49,122 nt of DNA from Myxococcales bacterium UBA5297 (GTDB taxonomy: Bacteria > Myxococcota > Myxococcia > Myxococcales > UBA5297), in the NCBI GenBank assembly GCA_002408385.1, contig DHSB01000024.1, positions 18,407 to 67,528 of the forward strand, written 5' to 3'. Position 1 is the stretch's first letter. The number at the start of each line of letters is the position of its first letter. This document shows, in pieces, positions 19,678 through 29,738 of this stretch. The notes below the pieces were generated by a model that made no database searches, was not told where the DNA came from, and saw nothing but the letters and a program-made list of their open reading frames with translations. Both the position numbers and the translations under genes were made by a program.

Positions 19678-20844
19678 TCACACCGCGAGCAGCCGGCCGA
19701 GCCACGGGGTCGCGCTCTTGTGAAGCGCGCCCTCGGGACAGATCTCGGCGCAGCAGTAGCAGCGGATGCACGTGTCGAGCGCGGGCTGCGGCCTGGGCTT
19801 CTCGCCCACCATCGAGATGGCCTTCACGGGACAGATCTGAGCGCATTTGCGGCAGGAGATACACCGCGACGGCTCGAGCTCGGGGCGCTCGACGAGCCGG
19901 TTGCGCACCCAGGTCGAGCGCGCGAGGCGCTGTCCGAGGCCGGTGCGCCCGGTGGCCCCGGCCGGCGGGGCAAAGCCGGTCCCGGCCCAGCGCTCGACGA
20001 GCTCTCCGACGGTGGCTATCCGCGACAGCTCGCCCTCGCCGAGCCCGCGCCCGGCCGCCTCCTTCACGATGAGCAGCCGCTCGGGGTCGAGCCCGACGAG
20101 CGCGCAGGCGAGCCTGTCGAGCGCGACCGCGTCCTCGGAGGCGAGCAACGCCCCGAGCTTGCGCGGGGTCCCGCTGCGACCCGGGCCCTCGCCCTCCATC
20201 CCGAGGACCCCGTCGCACAGGTGCAGGATTCGCCGGGGGCCCGAGAAGTGCCGGCGCGCGCCCGCGTAGAGATCGACCACCATCGAGGCGAACGCCCGGG
20301 CATCCGGCGAGCGCGCGTGCCAGCGCGCCTTCTCAGTCCCGGGGACGAGGCCGAAGAGGTTCTTCATCGCCACGGTCATGTAGGTCAGCGAGTGTGTCTT
20401 GAGCTTGGGGAGGTTGATGAGAACGTCGGCCTCGAGGATGGCTTGCGAGACCTGGAAGCGGCGAAAGGCGACGCCCTCGGGGCTCTCGAGCTCGGCGACC
20501 GGGGCCAGGTCCGGGACCTCGATCCCCAGCTCGTCGATCACCGCCTGGATCCCGCACTTGCGCAGCGCGGTCGAAGGCTTGGCCATGGCCGGGTTGTCGC
20601 CGACCATCGGCCGGGCGCCGAGACGCTTCACCTCGCGCGCGACCGCGCGGACGACCTCCGGGTGCGTGCTTATCGCCAGCTCGGGCGCCGACGGGGTCAG
20701 CATGTTCACCTTGAGGAAGACGCGATCGCCTCCGCGGACGAACCGGCCGAGCCCGCCGAGGGACTCGAAGAGGTTGCGCACCGCGGCCTCGACGGCTTCG
20801 GGGGCATACTCCGCACACGCTTGAAGGGCGACGACAGGGGCCAT
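19678..20844 (-). CDS. DUF362 protein with C-terminal 2[4Fe-4S] ferredoxin domain
   Basis: The product is 388 residues from ATG 20844 behind GGAGAAAG. The DUF362 domain covers residues 1-300, with VFLKVNMLTPS, DNPAMAKPS, LINLPKLKTH and KNLFGLVPGTEK as landmarks. Two cluster-binding motifs follow, CISCRKCAQICP and CIRCYCCAEICP, near residues 330-375. These should bind two [4Fe-4S] clusters. DUF362 proteins are cytoplasmic, presumed redox proteins; the reaction is unknown. It is transcribed away from the TonB-like gene, with a 289-base gap in which I see only the latter's promoter. Confidence 0.92.
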   Translation of the reverse strand: MAPVVALQACAEYAPEAVEAAVRNLFESLGGLGRFVRGGDRVFLKVNMLTPSAPELAISTHPEVVRAVAREVKRLGARPMVGDNPAMAKPSTALRKCGIQAVIDELGIEVPDLAPVAELESPEGVAFRRFQVSQAILEADVLINLPKLKTHSLTYMTVAMKNLFGLVPGTEKARWHARSPDARAFASMVVDLYAGARRHFSGPRRILHLCDGVLGMEGEGPGRSGTPRKLGALLASEDAVALDRLACALVGLDPERLLIVKEAAGRGLGEGELSRIATVGELVERWAGTGFAPPAGATGRTGLGQRLARSTWVRNRLVERPELEPSRCISCRKCAQICPVKAISMVGEKPRPQPALDTCIRCYCCAEICPEGALHKSATPWLGRLLAV

Positions 20845-21098
20845 GGTGCTCTTTCTCCGGGTGAGGTCCGCTCGCCGGGCCGGAAGGTAACCTATCGACC
20901 GCGGACTCGCGACGAGCTGTCGACCGCAACGTTGTGTCACCGGCCGAACGCCCCGCCGACGCGCGCGCTTCCGGGTTCGAGGACATGGCCATCGGATCCG
21001 AGGTGGCGCCCTGGTCTCTGCGCCGGCGCATGCGCCCGCGGGCAAGCGGCGCGGTCCGCGACGCCCCGCCCGACAGCCCGCAAGGTCTCCGGGTGGCT

Positions 21099-21126
21099 TT
21101 GCTCTCGCCCGGCCGCAGGCTACGTT
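21099..21126 (+). promoter_or_regulatory. Predicted promoter of the TonB-like gene
   Basis: TTGCTC (21099-21104), a 16-bp spacer ending AGGC, then TACGTT (21121-21126). The expected start of transcription is at or one base before the GTG at 21134, which would make the message leaderless. It fits the GC-TAxNNT pattern of other promoters here but is a weaker match. Confidence 0.4.
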
Positions 21127-21133
21127 TTCGGTC

Positions 21134-22375
21134 GTGAGAGCTTCGCGCCGCCGACTGCATGCGTTCGCCCTGTCGCTGGCCTTGCACGCGGCGCTCGCCC
21201 TCCTCCTCGTCCTCCTTCCAGAGCCCGGCCCGCGCCGCGTGCAGCCGCCGGCGGCTCCGGACACCGCGGTCGAGGTCGAGCTCGTCGACGAAGCGCCCCC
21301 CCTGCCGCGGGCCACCTTGGAGCAGGCGCGCGAGGCGCGCGCGGCTAAGCCCGCCGCGCGCCCGAAGAGCCGGGTTCATCGCGCGCGCCCGAAGGCATCC
21401 CCCGCTCTTCCGCCCGCCGCCGGCGCGGCCGAAGCGGCGGGTGTGACAGCCGCCGGCGGGGCGGACGACGGGGCCGAATCCGGCGGTGGCGGCTCTTCGG
21501 CGCGCTCCGACCTGCCAATCCGTGCGCTCGAGGATCCTGCGGCCTTCGCGCCGGGCTCCCGCATCGCCGCGGGCTACGACTTCGGCTCGCTCGAAGGGCT
21601 TGGCGCCGGCACGACCCTGCGTCGAGGCGACCCGGCCGAAGACCCCGCGGTGCGGCGCAGGCGCGAGGCGCAGGTCGTCGGCGAGCGCGTCGAGCGGCTG
21701 CTCGCCGATGCACAGGCGCTCGGCCGCGTCGAGCGAGGCGCGGTCAACAGCTATTTCGGCGGGCTCCAGGGCGCGCTCGCCGCGCAGACGGCCTCGCCCA
21801 CGCCCTGGGGCGACACGAGCAAGAACGCGCTCGCGCAGGTTTTCGAGGGCTACCAGGCCCGCCTCGGCCTCTACGGCCGCACCGGCAGCCCCTACCTGCC
21901 CTCCGACCAGGCCGGCGTCCCGCAACGAGTTGGAGCAGCCGGCGGCAAGATCGACGAGAGCCTCCAGACCCTGCGCGACTTCACCGACGGGCTGTTCTCG
22001 GGCATCGTCGCCATCGTCGAAATCCGCCAGGACGGCCAGGGCGGCCTGCTCGACGCGAGGCTCGTCGTGCCCTCCGGCGAGCGCGCATTCGACGACTTCG
22101 TGCTGCGCTCGGTACCCCAGGCGCTCGCCTCGCTGCCACCGCCCGCCGAACGCGGCGGCGGCGTCGGCCCCGCGGGCATCCACTCGCTGTGGGCCTTCGA
22201 GGGCCGCATCAAGTACTCGACCTCGCTGCGCGGTGAGACCGACCGCGAGACGGCGACCAACGCCCTCTACCTCGTGCTCGGCGGCTCGTTCGAGGAGACC
22301 TCCGGCGAGCTCTTCGTCAATCGGCTCGACAAGCCGCGCTACGTCTGCAGCCCGCGCCTGCTCGCGGTCTACTGA
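21134..22375 (+). CDS. TonB-family energy-transducer-like protein
   Basis: The product is 413 residues from GTG 21134. A single N-terminal membrane segment (FALSLALHAALALLLVLLPE, residues 11-30) is followed by the typical TonB lead-out DTAVEVELVDEAPPLP. A long Ala/Pro/Gly/Arg-rich linker comes next. The C-terminal region (about 285-370) has a TonB-C-like strand-helix-strand pattern: FSGIVAIVEIRQDGQGGLLDARLVVPSGERAFDDFV. There is a further C-terminal stretch with two Cys-free strands ending YVCSPRLLAVY. No ExbB, ExbD or receptor gene is adjacent. It may serve a remote system, or transmit force in another envelope process. There is no ribosome-binding site, which agrees with a leaderless start. 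Confidence 0.75.
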   Translation: MRASRRRLHAFALSLALHAALALLLVLLPEPGPRRVQPPAAPDTAVEVELVDEAPPLPRATLEQAREARAAKPAARPKSRVHRARPKASPALPPAAGAAEAAGVTAAGGADDGAESGGGGSSARSDLPIRALEDPAAFAPGSRIAAGYDFGSLEGLGAGTTLRRGDPAEDPAVRRRREAQVVGERVERLLADAQALGRVERGAVNSYFGGLQGALAAQTASPTPWGDTSKNALAQVFEGYQARLGLYGRTGSPYLPSDQAGVPQRVGAAGGKIDESLQTLRDFTDGLFSGIVAIVEIRQDGQGGLLDARLVVPSGERAFDDFVLRSVPQALASLPPPAERGGGVGPAGIHSLWAFEGRIKYSTSLRGETDRETATNALYLVLGGSFEETSGELFVNRLDKPRYVCSPRLLAVY

Positions 22376-22897
22376 GGCGCGGGGACGCTCGCCTCCGGGC
22401 CTGTCGGCGCGCCGAGCCGCGCGAAGGGCCTCTCCACTGACCTGTCGCGCGCGCGGCTCAGCGCCGCCCAGGGCGACGATCGCGCCGACGAGCGCGAGGA
22501 ACCTGGCCCACTGCGCGTCCCAGACATCGCCCTGAACGCCGAGGACGACCTCACCGGCGACCAGCCGCCTCCCCCACCACTCGATGAGCTCCCAGAACGC
22601 ACCTACCGCCAGCGCCACGCTGCCGACGAGGAAGGCGAGCCAGCCTCCGGGCCTGCGGGGCGTCGCGCGCAGTGGCACCTCTCGGGCGATGAAGGCGGGG
22701 AAGAGCCCGAGGGCGAGGTGCCCGACGCGGTTGCACTGGTTGCGCGACAGCTCGAAGGTCTCCTTGCCCAGTTGCCACGCGGCGCCTCGGCGTAGGTCCA
22801 GTAGCCTCACGTGCACCAGAAGCAGGAAATGGACGAAGACGCCGGCAAGGACGAGCCGGGTCGGCGCACGCGCCGTCTTCGTGGCAGCAGAAGCCAT
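22369..22897 (-). pseudogene. Decayed DUF2238 membrane protein (5' truncated, three frameshifts)
   Basis: Fragments of one DUF2238 (YjdF-type) protein lie in two alternating frames. In order they read: RLVLAGVFVHFLLLVHV; then, after a shift near 22808, GYWTYAEAPRGNWA; after a second shift near 22765, ETFELSRNQCNRVGHLALGLFPA through ELIEWWGRR and GDVWDAQWARFLALVGAIVALG; and after a third near 22463, ALSRARDRSVERPFARLG to a stop at 22369. The family's first membrane segments are missing. The stop overlaps the end of the TonB-like gene by 7 bases on the other strand. Either a true pseudogene or several sequencing indels; the missing 5' end favours decay. Confidence 0.75.
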
Positions 22898-23235
22898 CCA
22901 AGTCCCACCGGGCCCGCTCGTCTCTACGGTTCGGGTGTCGGCGGGCCTGGACCTCGCCGACGGCCACTTCGCCGGCGAGTCGGAGGCGAAGGATCTCGCC
23001 GCCACCGCCGACATCCCGCTGGCCGCCAAGCTCGTCGCCAAGGGTGTCGTCGTCATCGACCCGCGCGGCACGCTCTACGACGAGGGGTCGATGGGCGAGG
23101 GGCTGTCGGTGCGCAACCGCATGCACGAGCTGCGCGAGGCCGGGGGCGCGATACCAGCGGGCCGAGAGCCTTCCCGGCCGCGGTTCCCAGCGCTTCGCGG
23201 GCGCGCTCGGTCGCGCCCTGGCCTCCTCGCCGGTC
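22865..23235 (+). pseudogene. Decayed UPF0178 (DUF188, YaiI/YqxD) protein, 5' truncated and frameshifted
   Basis: The frame reads RAVFVAAEAIQVPPGPLVSTVRVSAGLD, then ADIPLAAKLVAKGVVVIDPRG, LYDEGSMGEGLSVRNRMHELREAGG. This is the UPF0178 pattern from about its residue 28 onward. The usual N-terminal MxIWVDADACP segment with the acidic active-site-like residues is absent. Near 23150-23185 the match moves to another frame (SQRFAGALGRALA, the family's C-terminal helix), and no family-like stop follows. It lies head-to-head with the DUF2238 remnant. Cannot make a normal product as it stands. Confidence 0.75.
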
Positions 23236-23328
23236 ACCTCGAGCCGAGTCGAGGGTCCTCGACTTCGGCCTGGCACGCTCGGCCTATGGGCGGACCGGTT
23301 TTCGCACGAAGGGGTCTTCGACACCTCT

Positions 23329-24213
23329 TCACTGCAGGGCTGCCGGGAGCGGCGCTTCGAGCTGCAGCGGCCTGCCGGTGCGCGGATGCTCGAGCGCGAG
23401 GCGCCAGGCGTGGAGCTGGTAGCCGAGGTCGCCGGGCAGCGCGTCGGCGCGTGGGATTCCGCCCGGGCCGTAGAGCGGATCGCCGACGAGCGGATGGCCG
23501 GCGAAGGCGAGGTGAACGCGGATCTGGTGCGGGCGGCCGGTAGCGATGCGCACCTCGGCGAGTGAACCGTCGGCGCGCAGCTTCACTCGGCGCACCTCGC
23601 TTCGCGCGGGCTTTCCCGCGGGGGTCGCCGCGTTCAACGAGCCGAGCGCCGGGTGGGCGATCCGTCCGATGGGCGCCTCGACCACGAAGGGCTCCGCGGG
23701 CAGCTCGCCGCTGGCGAGCGCGCGGTAGACCTTCTCGACGCGGTGAGCGCGCCAAGCGGCCTGCAGCCGCGAGCGCGCCTGCGCGGTGCGCCCGAAGAGC
23801 ACCAGCCCCGAGGTGCCGCGGCCGAGCCGGTGCATCGGCGCCGCCTGCGGATCGCGCGCGCGGACGAGGGCGAGCAGCGTGTGCCGCAGGAACAGTCCGC
23901 CCGCTGGCATGGTCGGCAGGCCAGAGGGCTTGGAGACGACCAGCAGGTCGTCGTCCTCGTAGAGGGTTTCGAAATGCAGCGGCACCTCGGGCTCGGTCCA
24001 CGGCGGCCGACGCCAGCAGAGGAGCTGGCCCGGGCGCAACGCCTGCTCGCCGGTGGCGAGTTCGCCGTCGACCAGGACCTCGCCGCGCGCGATCCGCTCG
24101 GACCACGCCTGCTCGCTCGCGTGGCGGTAGCGGGCGGCAAGGTAGGCGAGCACGGTGAGCCCGCGGGCCTCCCCTCCGAGCTGCTCGCGGTATTCCCAGC
24201 CGGTGTTGGTCAT
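23329..24213 (-). CDS. RluA-family pseudouridine synthase-like protein with altered catalytic motif
   Basis: The product is 294 residues from ATG 24213. The first 70 residues resemble an S4 RNA-binding domain (YLAARYRHASEQAWSERIARG, VDGELATGEQALRPGQLL). The RluA catalytic core follows: YEDDDLLVVSKPSGLPTMPAG, then HRLGRGTSGLVLF, KVYRAL, GRPHQIRVHLAFAGHPLVGDPLYG. In standard RluA enzymes the motif is HRLDxxTSG, where the Asp attacks the uridine. Here the codon at 23821-23823 reads GGC, giving Gly131. Either the protein binds RNA without making pseudouridine, or it belongs to a subgroup with a Gly here (I believe some plant homologues share it, but cannot confirm). Otherwise intact, unlike the two remnants next to it. 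Confidence 0.85.
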   Translation of the reverse strand: MTNTGWEYREQLGGEARGLTVLAYLAARYRHASEQAWSERIARGEVLVDGELATGEQALRPGQLLCWRRPPWTEPEVPLHFETLYEDDDLLVVSKPSGLPTMPAGGLFLRHTLLALVRARDPQAAPMHRLGRGTSGLVLFGRTAQARSRLQAAWRAHRVEKVYRALASGELPAEPFVVEAPIGRIAHPALGSLNAATPAGKPARSEVRRVKLRADGSLAEVRIATGRPHQIRVHLAFAGHPLVGDPLYGPGGIPRADALPGDLGYQLHAWRLALEHPRTGRPLQLEAPLPAALQ

Positions 24214-24235
24214 GGTGGCTGCCTTACCAGAGATC

Positions 24236-24413
24236 GACAGCCCGGGCTTCGCGCGGAACCCAAGCTATCGGCGGCAGGTTGGTAGAGGACGCATAGCAAT
24301 GCGCCCGTCGAGGAGTCGGGCAGATGCGCGGGCGATCCCGGCGGCCGACACGAAGGCCGGGCGTCCGAAACCGTGCTACCGCGCACCGACTCTCGCGGCT
24401 GGTAGTACAGGAG
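24236..24413 (+). repeat. Dispersed repeat, copy A (178 bp)
   Basis: Homologue of 12580-12757 in the opposite orientation. In the shared frame it reads HSNAPVEESGRCAGDPGGRH…VLPRTDSRGW then TAG. One extra base near 24289 breaks the frame upstream, so this copy is less intact than copy B. It begins 23 bases before the RluA-like gene's start codon (other strand) and points toward speA. Confidence 0.75.
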
Positions 24414-24804
24414 GCCGAGCCGAGCGGATGAAGCCGAGCGGCCAGAGCGAGACGTCCTCGGAGGCGCAGCGCCCCGTCGCGACCGGCGCTCGTGCGCTTG
24501 ACCGTCTGCGGGGCGGCTTCCAAAAAAGGACCGCATTCGCCCGCCGTACCGAAGCGAGCGGGCGGCCAGCCGTCGCCTGCCCTGTCGTCCTCGAACCCTG
24601 TCGGCCCGCATGCCGTCCGCCCGCTCGGCTTTCGCCCCAGAGGTGCGCGCCTTCCAGCGCCGGGATTCGCCGCTCCTCGCTAGACGTTTTCCCCAGCGTC
24701 GTCCCCAACCGTTGAGCATTGAAATCGCGGGCGCGCGCGTGTACCTATGCCGCCGGTTTGGACGCTCGGAGTCCCGGGCCGTTGCCGAACGTAAAGGAGA
24801 GTTG
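24414..24804. other. Gene-free leader region of speA
   Basis: About 390 bases without a credible gene. It contains the predicted speA promoter near 24719-24747 and a good ribosome-binding site at 24794. No riboswitch or terminator is recognised. Confidence 0.5.
24719..24747 (+). promoter_or_regulatory. Predicted promoter of speA
   Basis: TTGAAA (24719-24724), a 17-bp spacer, then TACCTA (24742-24747). The -35 is good and the -10 poor. Placement about 58 bases before the start codon is reasonable. Confidence 0.35.
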
Positions 24805-26712
<1,908 letters not shown>

Positions 26713-26781
26713 CCGGGGAGCTGGGAGTGACCGTCCCGGCTTCCCGGCCCTTGACTCCCAACTCAAGACTCCCAACTCGTC

Positions 26782-27276
26782 ATGACCGAGGTGACGGAAA
26801 AGCTGGAGCGCCTTCGACAAGCGCAGGTCGTGCTCTGCTCTGCTTGTCTGCTCGGGTGCCGCAGCCGCTATGACGGGACCGACAAGCTCGATCCGCGCGT
26901 CCTGCGGCTGCTTGGCGACCGCCCCGTCGTGCCGATTTGCCCCGAGACCGCAGGCGGGCTGCCTATCCCGCGGCCGCCTGCCGACTTCGTGGGCGGCGAC
27001 GGCCAGGCGGTGCTCGACGCTCAGGCGCGCGTGGTCTCCCGCGAGGGCACCGAGGTGACCGAGGCCTACCTTCGCGGCGCCAATCTTGCGCTGCAGGCCG
27101 CCAGGCTGTATGGCGCTACCGTGGCGCTCCTCAAGGAAAGCAGCCCTTCCTGCGGCACGCATCGGGTACACATCGAGGGCCTCAAGGTGCCAGGGATGGG
27201 CGTCGCCGCCGCCGCGTTGGCGCGGGCAGGCCTGGTCGTCCTCTCCGACGAAGAGCTGCCCGCCGACCTGCCTTGA
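26782..27276 (+). CDS. DUF523 protein (TudS-like, Fe-S)
   Basis: The product is 164 residues from ATG 26782. The DUF523 signatures are present: CSACLLGCRSRYDG with Cys19, Cys22 and Cys26, PICPETAGGLPIPRPP with Cys53, and LLKESSPSCGTH with Cys124. In TudS, a member of this family, three cysteines hold a [4Fe-4S] cluster that removes sulfur from thiouracil. Which substrate this one uses is not known. The genes downstream follow after 19 bases. Cytoplasmic. Family assignment is secure, activity inferred. Confidence 0.88.
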   Translation: MTEVTEKLERLRQAQVVLCSACLLGCRSRYDGTDKLDPRVLRLLGDRPVVPICPETAGGLPIPRPPADFVGGDGQAVLDAQARVVSREGTEVTEAYLRGANLALQAARLYGATVALLKESSPSCGTHRVHIEGLKVPGMGVAAAALARAGLVVLSDEELPADLP

Positions 27277-27295
27277 GCCCGACCGAGGACCAGAC

Positions 27296-28825
27296 GTGAA
27301 CCCGACCACGGCCGCTCGCACGACCAGCACCAGGAAGCACACCCCGCAGCCGACCCGGCACGTCTACGACGTGCTCGTCCTGGGGGCCCAGCTCTCCGGC
27401 GTCCTCGCCGGCGCGCTGCTGGCCAAGCGCGGCTACCGGGTCCTGCACGTCGACCCGCACGGCTTGGGCGAGTGCTACGTCGACAAGGGCTACCAGCTCC
27501 CGTTCGCCCCGGGCCTGGTGCCCTCGCTCAAGCTGATGCCGATGGCCGAAAAGGCCCTCGCCGAGCTCGGCCTCAACGTCAGCCTCTCGCGCATCCTCGA
27601 TGCCGGAGGGGGCGAGCTGCAGCTCATCTTCCCGCGCCACCGCGTCGACTTCGGCGCCTCCGCCGAGCAGCGCGCCCGCGAGGTGGGCCGGGAGTTTCCG
27701 GCCGACGCCGAGCGCATCCTCGCCGCCATCGAGGCGGCCGCGGCGCGGGCTGAGGCGACCGATCCCTTCTTCCAGACGGTGCTGCCGCTGCCGCCCGACG
27801 GGTTCTTCGAGCGCTGGGCGGTCAAGAAGGCCGCGCGCGCCTGTCCGGCGATCAACGACGAGGCCGACGGGTTCGAGCCGCTCGCGGGCACGCCCTTCGG
27901 CGACGCGCTGCGAGGGCTCGCCCGGTTCCTCACCTACCTGGACGATGACGAGGCGGGCCCTCTGGCGCGCAGCAGGCCGCTCGCCCAGACGCTCAGGGGC
28001 GCGCACCGCTTCCCCGGCGGCGGCCACGGCCTCTACCAGGCGCTGCGCAACCGGCTGACCGAGCTGGGCGGCGACGCGGTGGGCGACGCGAGCGAGCCGG
28101 CGAGCGTCGAGGAGCTGGTCTTCGAGGGCTCGCGCTTCTCAGGCCTCAAGCTCGCCGCGAACCGGAACGTCTTTCGCGCCAGCCACCTCATCGCCGCGAT
28201 GGACGTCGACGCGCTCGCCCCGCTCATCCCGCCCAAGATCAAGCGCAAGGGGTTCGCCGGGCTCTTCGAGTCGGTGCGCACGCGGCGCTTCCTCTTCGCG
28301 GTCAACCTCATCGTCCGCGCCGAGGGCCTGCCGCTCGGGCTCAAGGAGCTCGCCCTGCTCTCACCCGGCGACGAGGAGCTGGGGCCTGTCCTGCTCGAGG
28401 TGCTCCCGGCGCGCAAAGCCGACAAGCCGGTCGCCGAGGAGCGCGTACTCTGCGCGGCCGCTTTCGCGAGCGGCGCCGACCGCGATGCGGGCGAGGCGCG
28501 ACTGCGCGAGCTGGGCGTGAGGCTCGAGGCGGCGCTGCTCGAGATTGCGCCCTTCCTCGAGCCCTGCGTCATCGGCCGCTCGCTGCCGATGCTCGACGCG
28601 AAGGGGGCCCGCGGCAGCCGCCTCGCGCCCCACCCGCTGGTCGAGATCGCCGACCGCGCCTTCCTCGGCGTCACGGGCCTGCCCCACCGCACCCGGTGCA
28701 AGAACCTCTTCCTCGCGAGCCGCGAGGTGATTCCGGGCCTGGGAATCGAGGGCGAGCTGATCGCCGGCGAGCGGGCCGCCTCGCTCGTGCAGGCGCTGTT
28801 GCACAAGCACGACCCGCTCAAATAG
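27296..28825 (+). CDS. FAD-dependent oxidoreductase, phytoene desaturase/amine oxidase-like
   Basis: The product is 509 residues from GTG 27296 behind GAGGACC. The frame extends upstream inside the DUF523 gene, which I reject. An N-terminal Rossmann dinucleotide motif is visible (VLVLGAQLSGVLAGALLAKRGYRVLHVD). Its second glycine is replaced by Gln (GAQLSG, not GxGxSG), which may weaken FAD binding. The middle has FPGGGHGLYQALRNRLTELGG, the usual desaturase-type segment that precedes the substrate domain. The C-terminus has the second FAD-contact region (NLFLASREVIPGLGIEGELIAG). The reaction is unknown. It sits 20 bases after the DUF523 gene and may share its transcript. Confidence 0.78.
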   Translation: MNPTTAARTTSTRKHTPQPTRHVYDVLVLGAQLSGVLAGALLAKRGYRVLHVDPHGLGECYVDKGYQLPFAPGLVPSLKLMPMAEKALAELGLNVSLSRILDAGGGELQLIFPRHRVDFGASAEQRAREVGREFPADAERILAAIEAAAARAEATDPFFQTVLPLPPDGFFERWAVKKAARACPAINDEADGFEPLAGTPFGDALRGLARFLTYLDDDEAGPLARSRPLAQTLRGAHRFPGGGHGLYQALRNRLTELGGDAVGDASEPASVEELVFEGSRFSGLKLAANRNVFRASHLIAAMDVDALAPLIPPKIKRKGFAGLFESVRTRRFLFAVNLIVRAEGLPLGLKELALLSPGDEELGPVLLEVLPARKADKPVAEERVLCAAAFASGADRDAGEARLRELGVRLEAALLEIAPFLEPCVIGRSLPMLDAKGARGSRLAPHPLVEIADRAFLGVTGLPHRTRCKNLFLASREVIPGLGIEGELIAGERAASLVQALLHKHDPLK

Positions 28826-28858
28826 AAAAGCCCCGCCGGGCCAAGACCCGGCAGGGCT
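28826..28858 (-). terminator. Terminator shared by converging genes
   Basis: Stem GCCCCGCCGGG (28830-28840) with CCCGGCAGGGC (28847-28857), one mismatch and a 6-base loop. On the minus strand it is followed by TTTTCTATTT, so it ends the gene at 28889-29485. It may also end the plus-strand oxidoreductase gene, without a T-tract. Confidence 0.75.
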
Positions 28859-28888
28859 CGATGAAGAGCGGCGCGGACGGCTCGGGGC

Positions 28889-29485
28889 TCAGGCCTCGAA
28901 GCCGTCGCGGAACTGCAGGCGGTAGCTCGAGTCGAGCGAGTAGAGCGTCTGGGCCCGGTCCTCGGCGGAGAGGCTGCGCTCGGCCTGCTCGCCGAAGAAC
29001 TTGATGATCGCCTCGGCGAGCCTCTCGGACTTGACCGCGTTCGCGTCGAGCTGCTGCTGGGCGTCCTTGAGGCCGAGCGTGTTGACGACCAGATCGGTGA
29101 GCTGCTTGCGCACCAAGTCGGTGGTGAGCGACCGGCCGAACTCGGTGAGCTTGTTGGCGGCCCAGTTGGTGACCGTCTTCGACAGCAGGGTCGAGGCGGC
29201 GACCTTGGCGGCGACCTTGCCGATGATGCCCTGAGCGCCGTCGATGAGCTTGTTGATGAACAGCCCCGCGGTCCCGCCGGTGAAGTAGGTCACCGCGGCC
29301 TGGATGGCGAGCACGGCGACCTGCTTTCCCACGTCCTTGAGGATGTCGCCGAACTTGCGGCCGGTCGCGATGCCCTCGACCACGGTGGTGGCGATCTTCA
29401 CCACCTTGCCCAGCGTCCCGCCGATGAGGTCGCCGGCGAGTTTGACCGGGTTGATCTTGTTGAAGATTTTGCCGAGCAAGCTCAT
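28889..29485 (-). CDS. Unrecognised Gly/Ala-rich amphipathic protein
   Basis: The product is 198 residues from ATG 29485, with GGAGGGAACC directly upstream. The N-terminal 110 residues are basic and made of amphipathic or hydrophobic helices (LLGKIFNKINPVKLAGDLIGG, VAVLAIQAAVTYFTGGTAGLFINKL, KVAAKVAASTLLSKTV). The C-terminal 90 residues are more polar and acidic (DAQQQLDANAVKSERLAEAII, ERSLSAEDRAQTLYSL). There is no cysteine and no cleavable signal peptide. The layout recalls proteins that insert into or lie along membranes, or phage-like minor structural proteins, but I do not recognise it. It is a single gene with its own terminator, between a FAD enzyme and rpmB. Confidence 0.75.
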   Translation of the reverse strand: MSLLGKIFNKINPVKLAGDLIGGTLGKVVKIATTVVEGIATGRKFGDILKDVGKQVAVLAIQAAVTYFTGGTAGLFINKLIDGAQGIIGKVAAKVAASTLLSKTVTNWAANKLTEFGRSLTTDLVRKQLTDLVVNTLGLKDAQQQLDANAVKSERLAEAIIKFFGEQAERSLSAEDRAQTLYSLDSSYRLQFRDGFEA

Positions 29486-29687
29486 GGTTCCCTCCGGGGA
29501 GAGCTTTGGGGCGACAGGCGACGTCTGTTTCGATTATCGACCGCGTTGACCGGGAGTTGCCTACCCTGGGCTGTCCTCGGCGCGGCCGCCGGAGCCCACG
29601 CCGGAGGCGTCCAGCGGCGCGGCGCCCTCGACGGCCGCGTGGCGACAGGGCATTGCTTTCCGCGAGCAGGAAGGATGCTCCTGCCGC
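29486..29687. other. Divergent intergenic region, nothing recognised
   Basis: The 302-base space between the amphipathic gene and rpmB. Apart from the predicted rpmB promoter and leader hairpin listed separately, I see no gene or clear repeat here. The promoter of the minus-strand gene is not evident. Confidence 0.4.
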
Positions 29688-29715
29688 TTGCGTTTTCTCG
29701 GTCCTCTGCTAGGTT
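29688..29715 (+). promoter_or_regulatory. Predicted promoter of rpmB
   Basis: TTGCGT (29688-29693), 16-bp spacer ending CTGC, then TAGGTT (29710-29715). The start of transcription would be near 29722, followed by a T-rich stretch and the leader hairpin. Confidence 0.5.
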
Positions 29716-29738
29716 ACGCGCTCTTTTTTTACCGGGGG

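Noticed and set aside
20333..23071. A 912-codon minus-strand open frame
   Set aside because: It is mostly the antisense of the TonB-like and DUF362 genes. Only the 22369-22897 part matches a family, and that part changes frame three times.
24610..24804. N-terminal extension of SpeA by 65 codons
   Set aside because: The sequence lacks family similarity, and ATG 24805 has an AAAGGAGA ribosome-binding site and the usual SpeA start.
26716..26780. Short GGGAGT/ACTCCC repeats between speA and the DUF523 gene
   Set aside because: They can pair, but without a T-tract and with a long loop; too short to call a terminator or repeat family.
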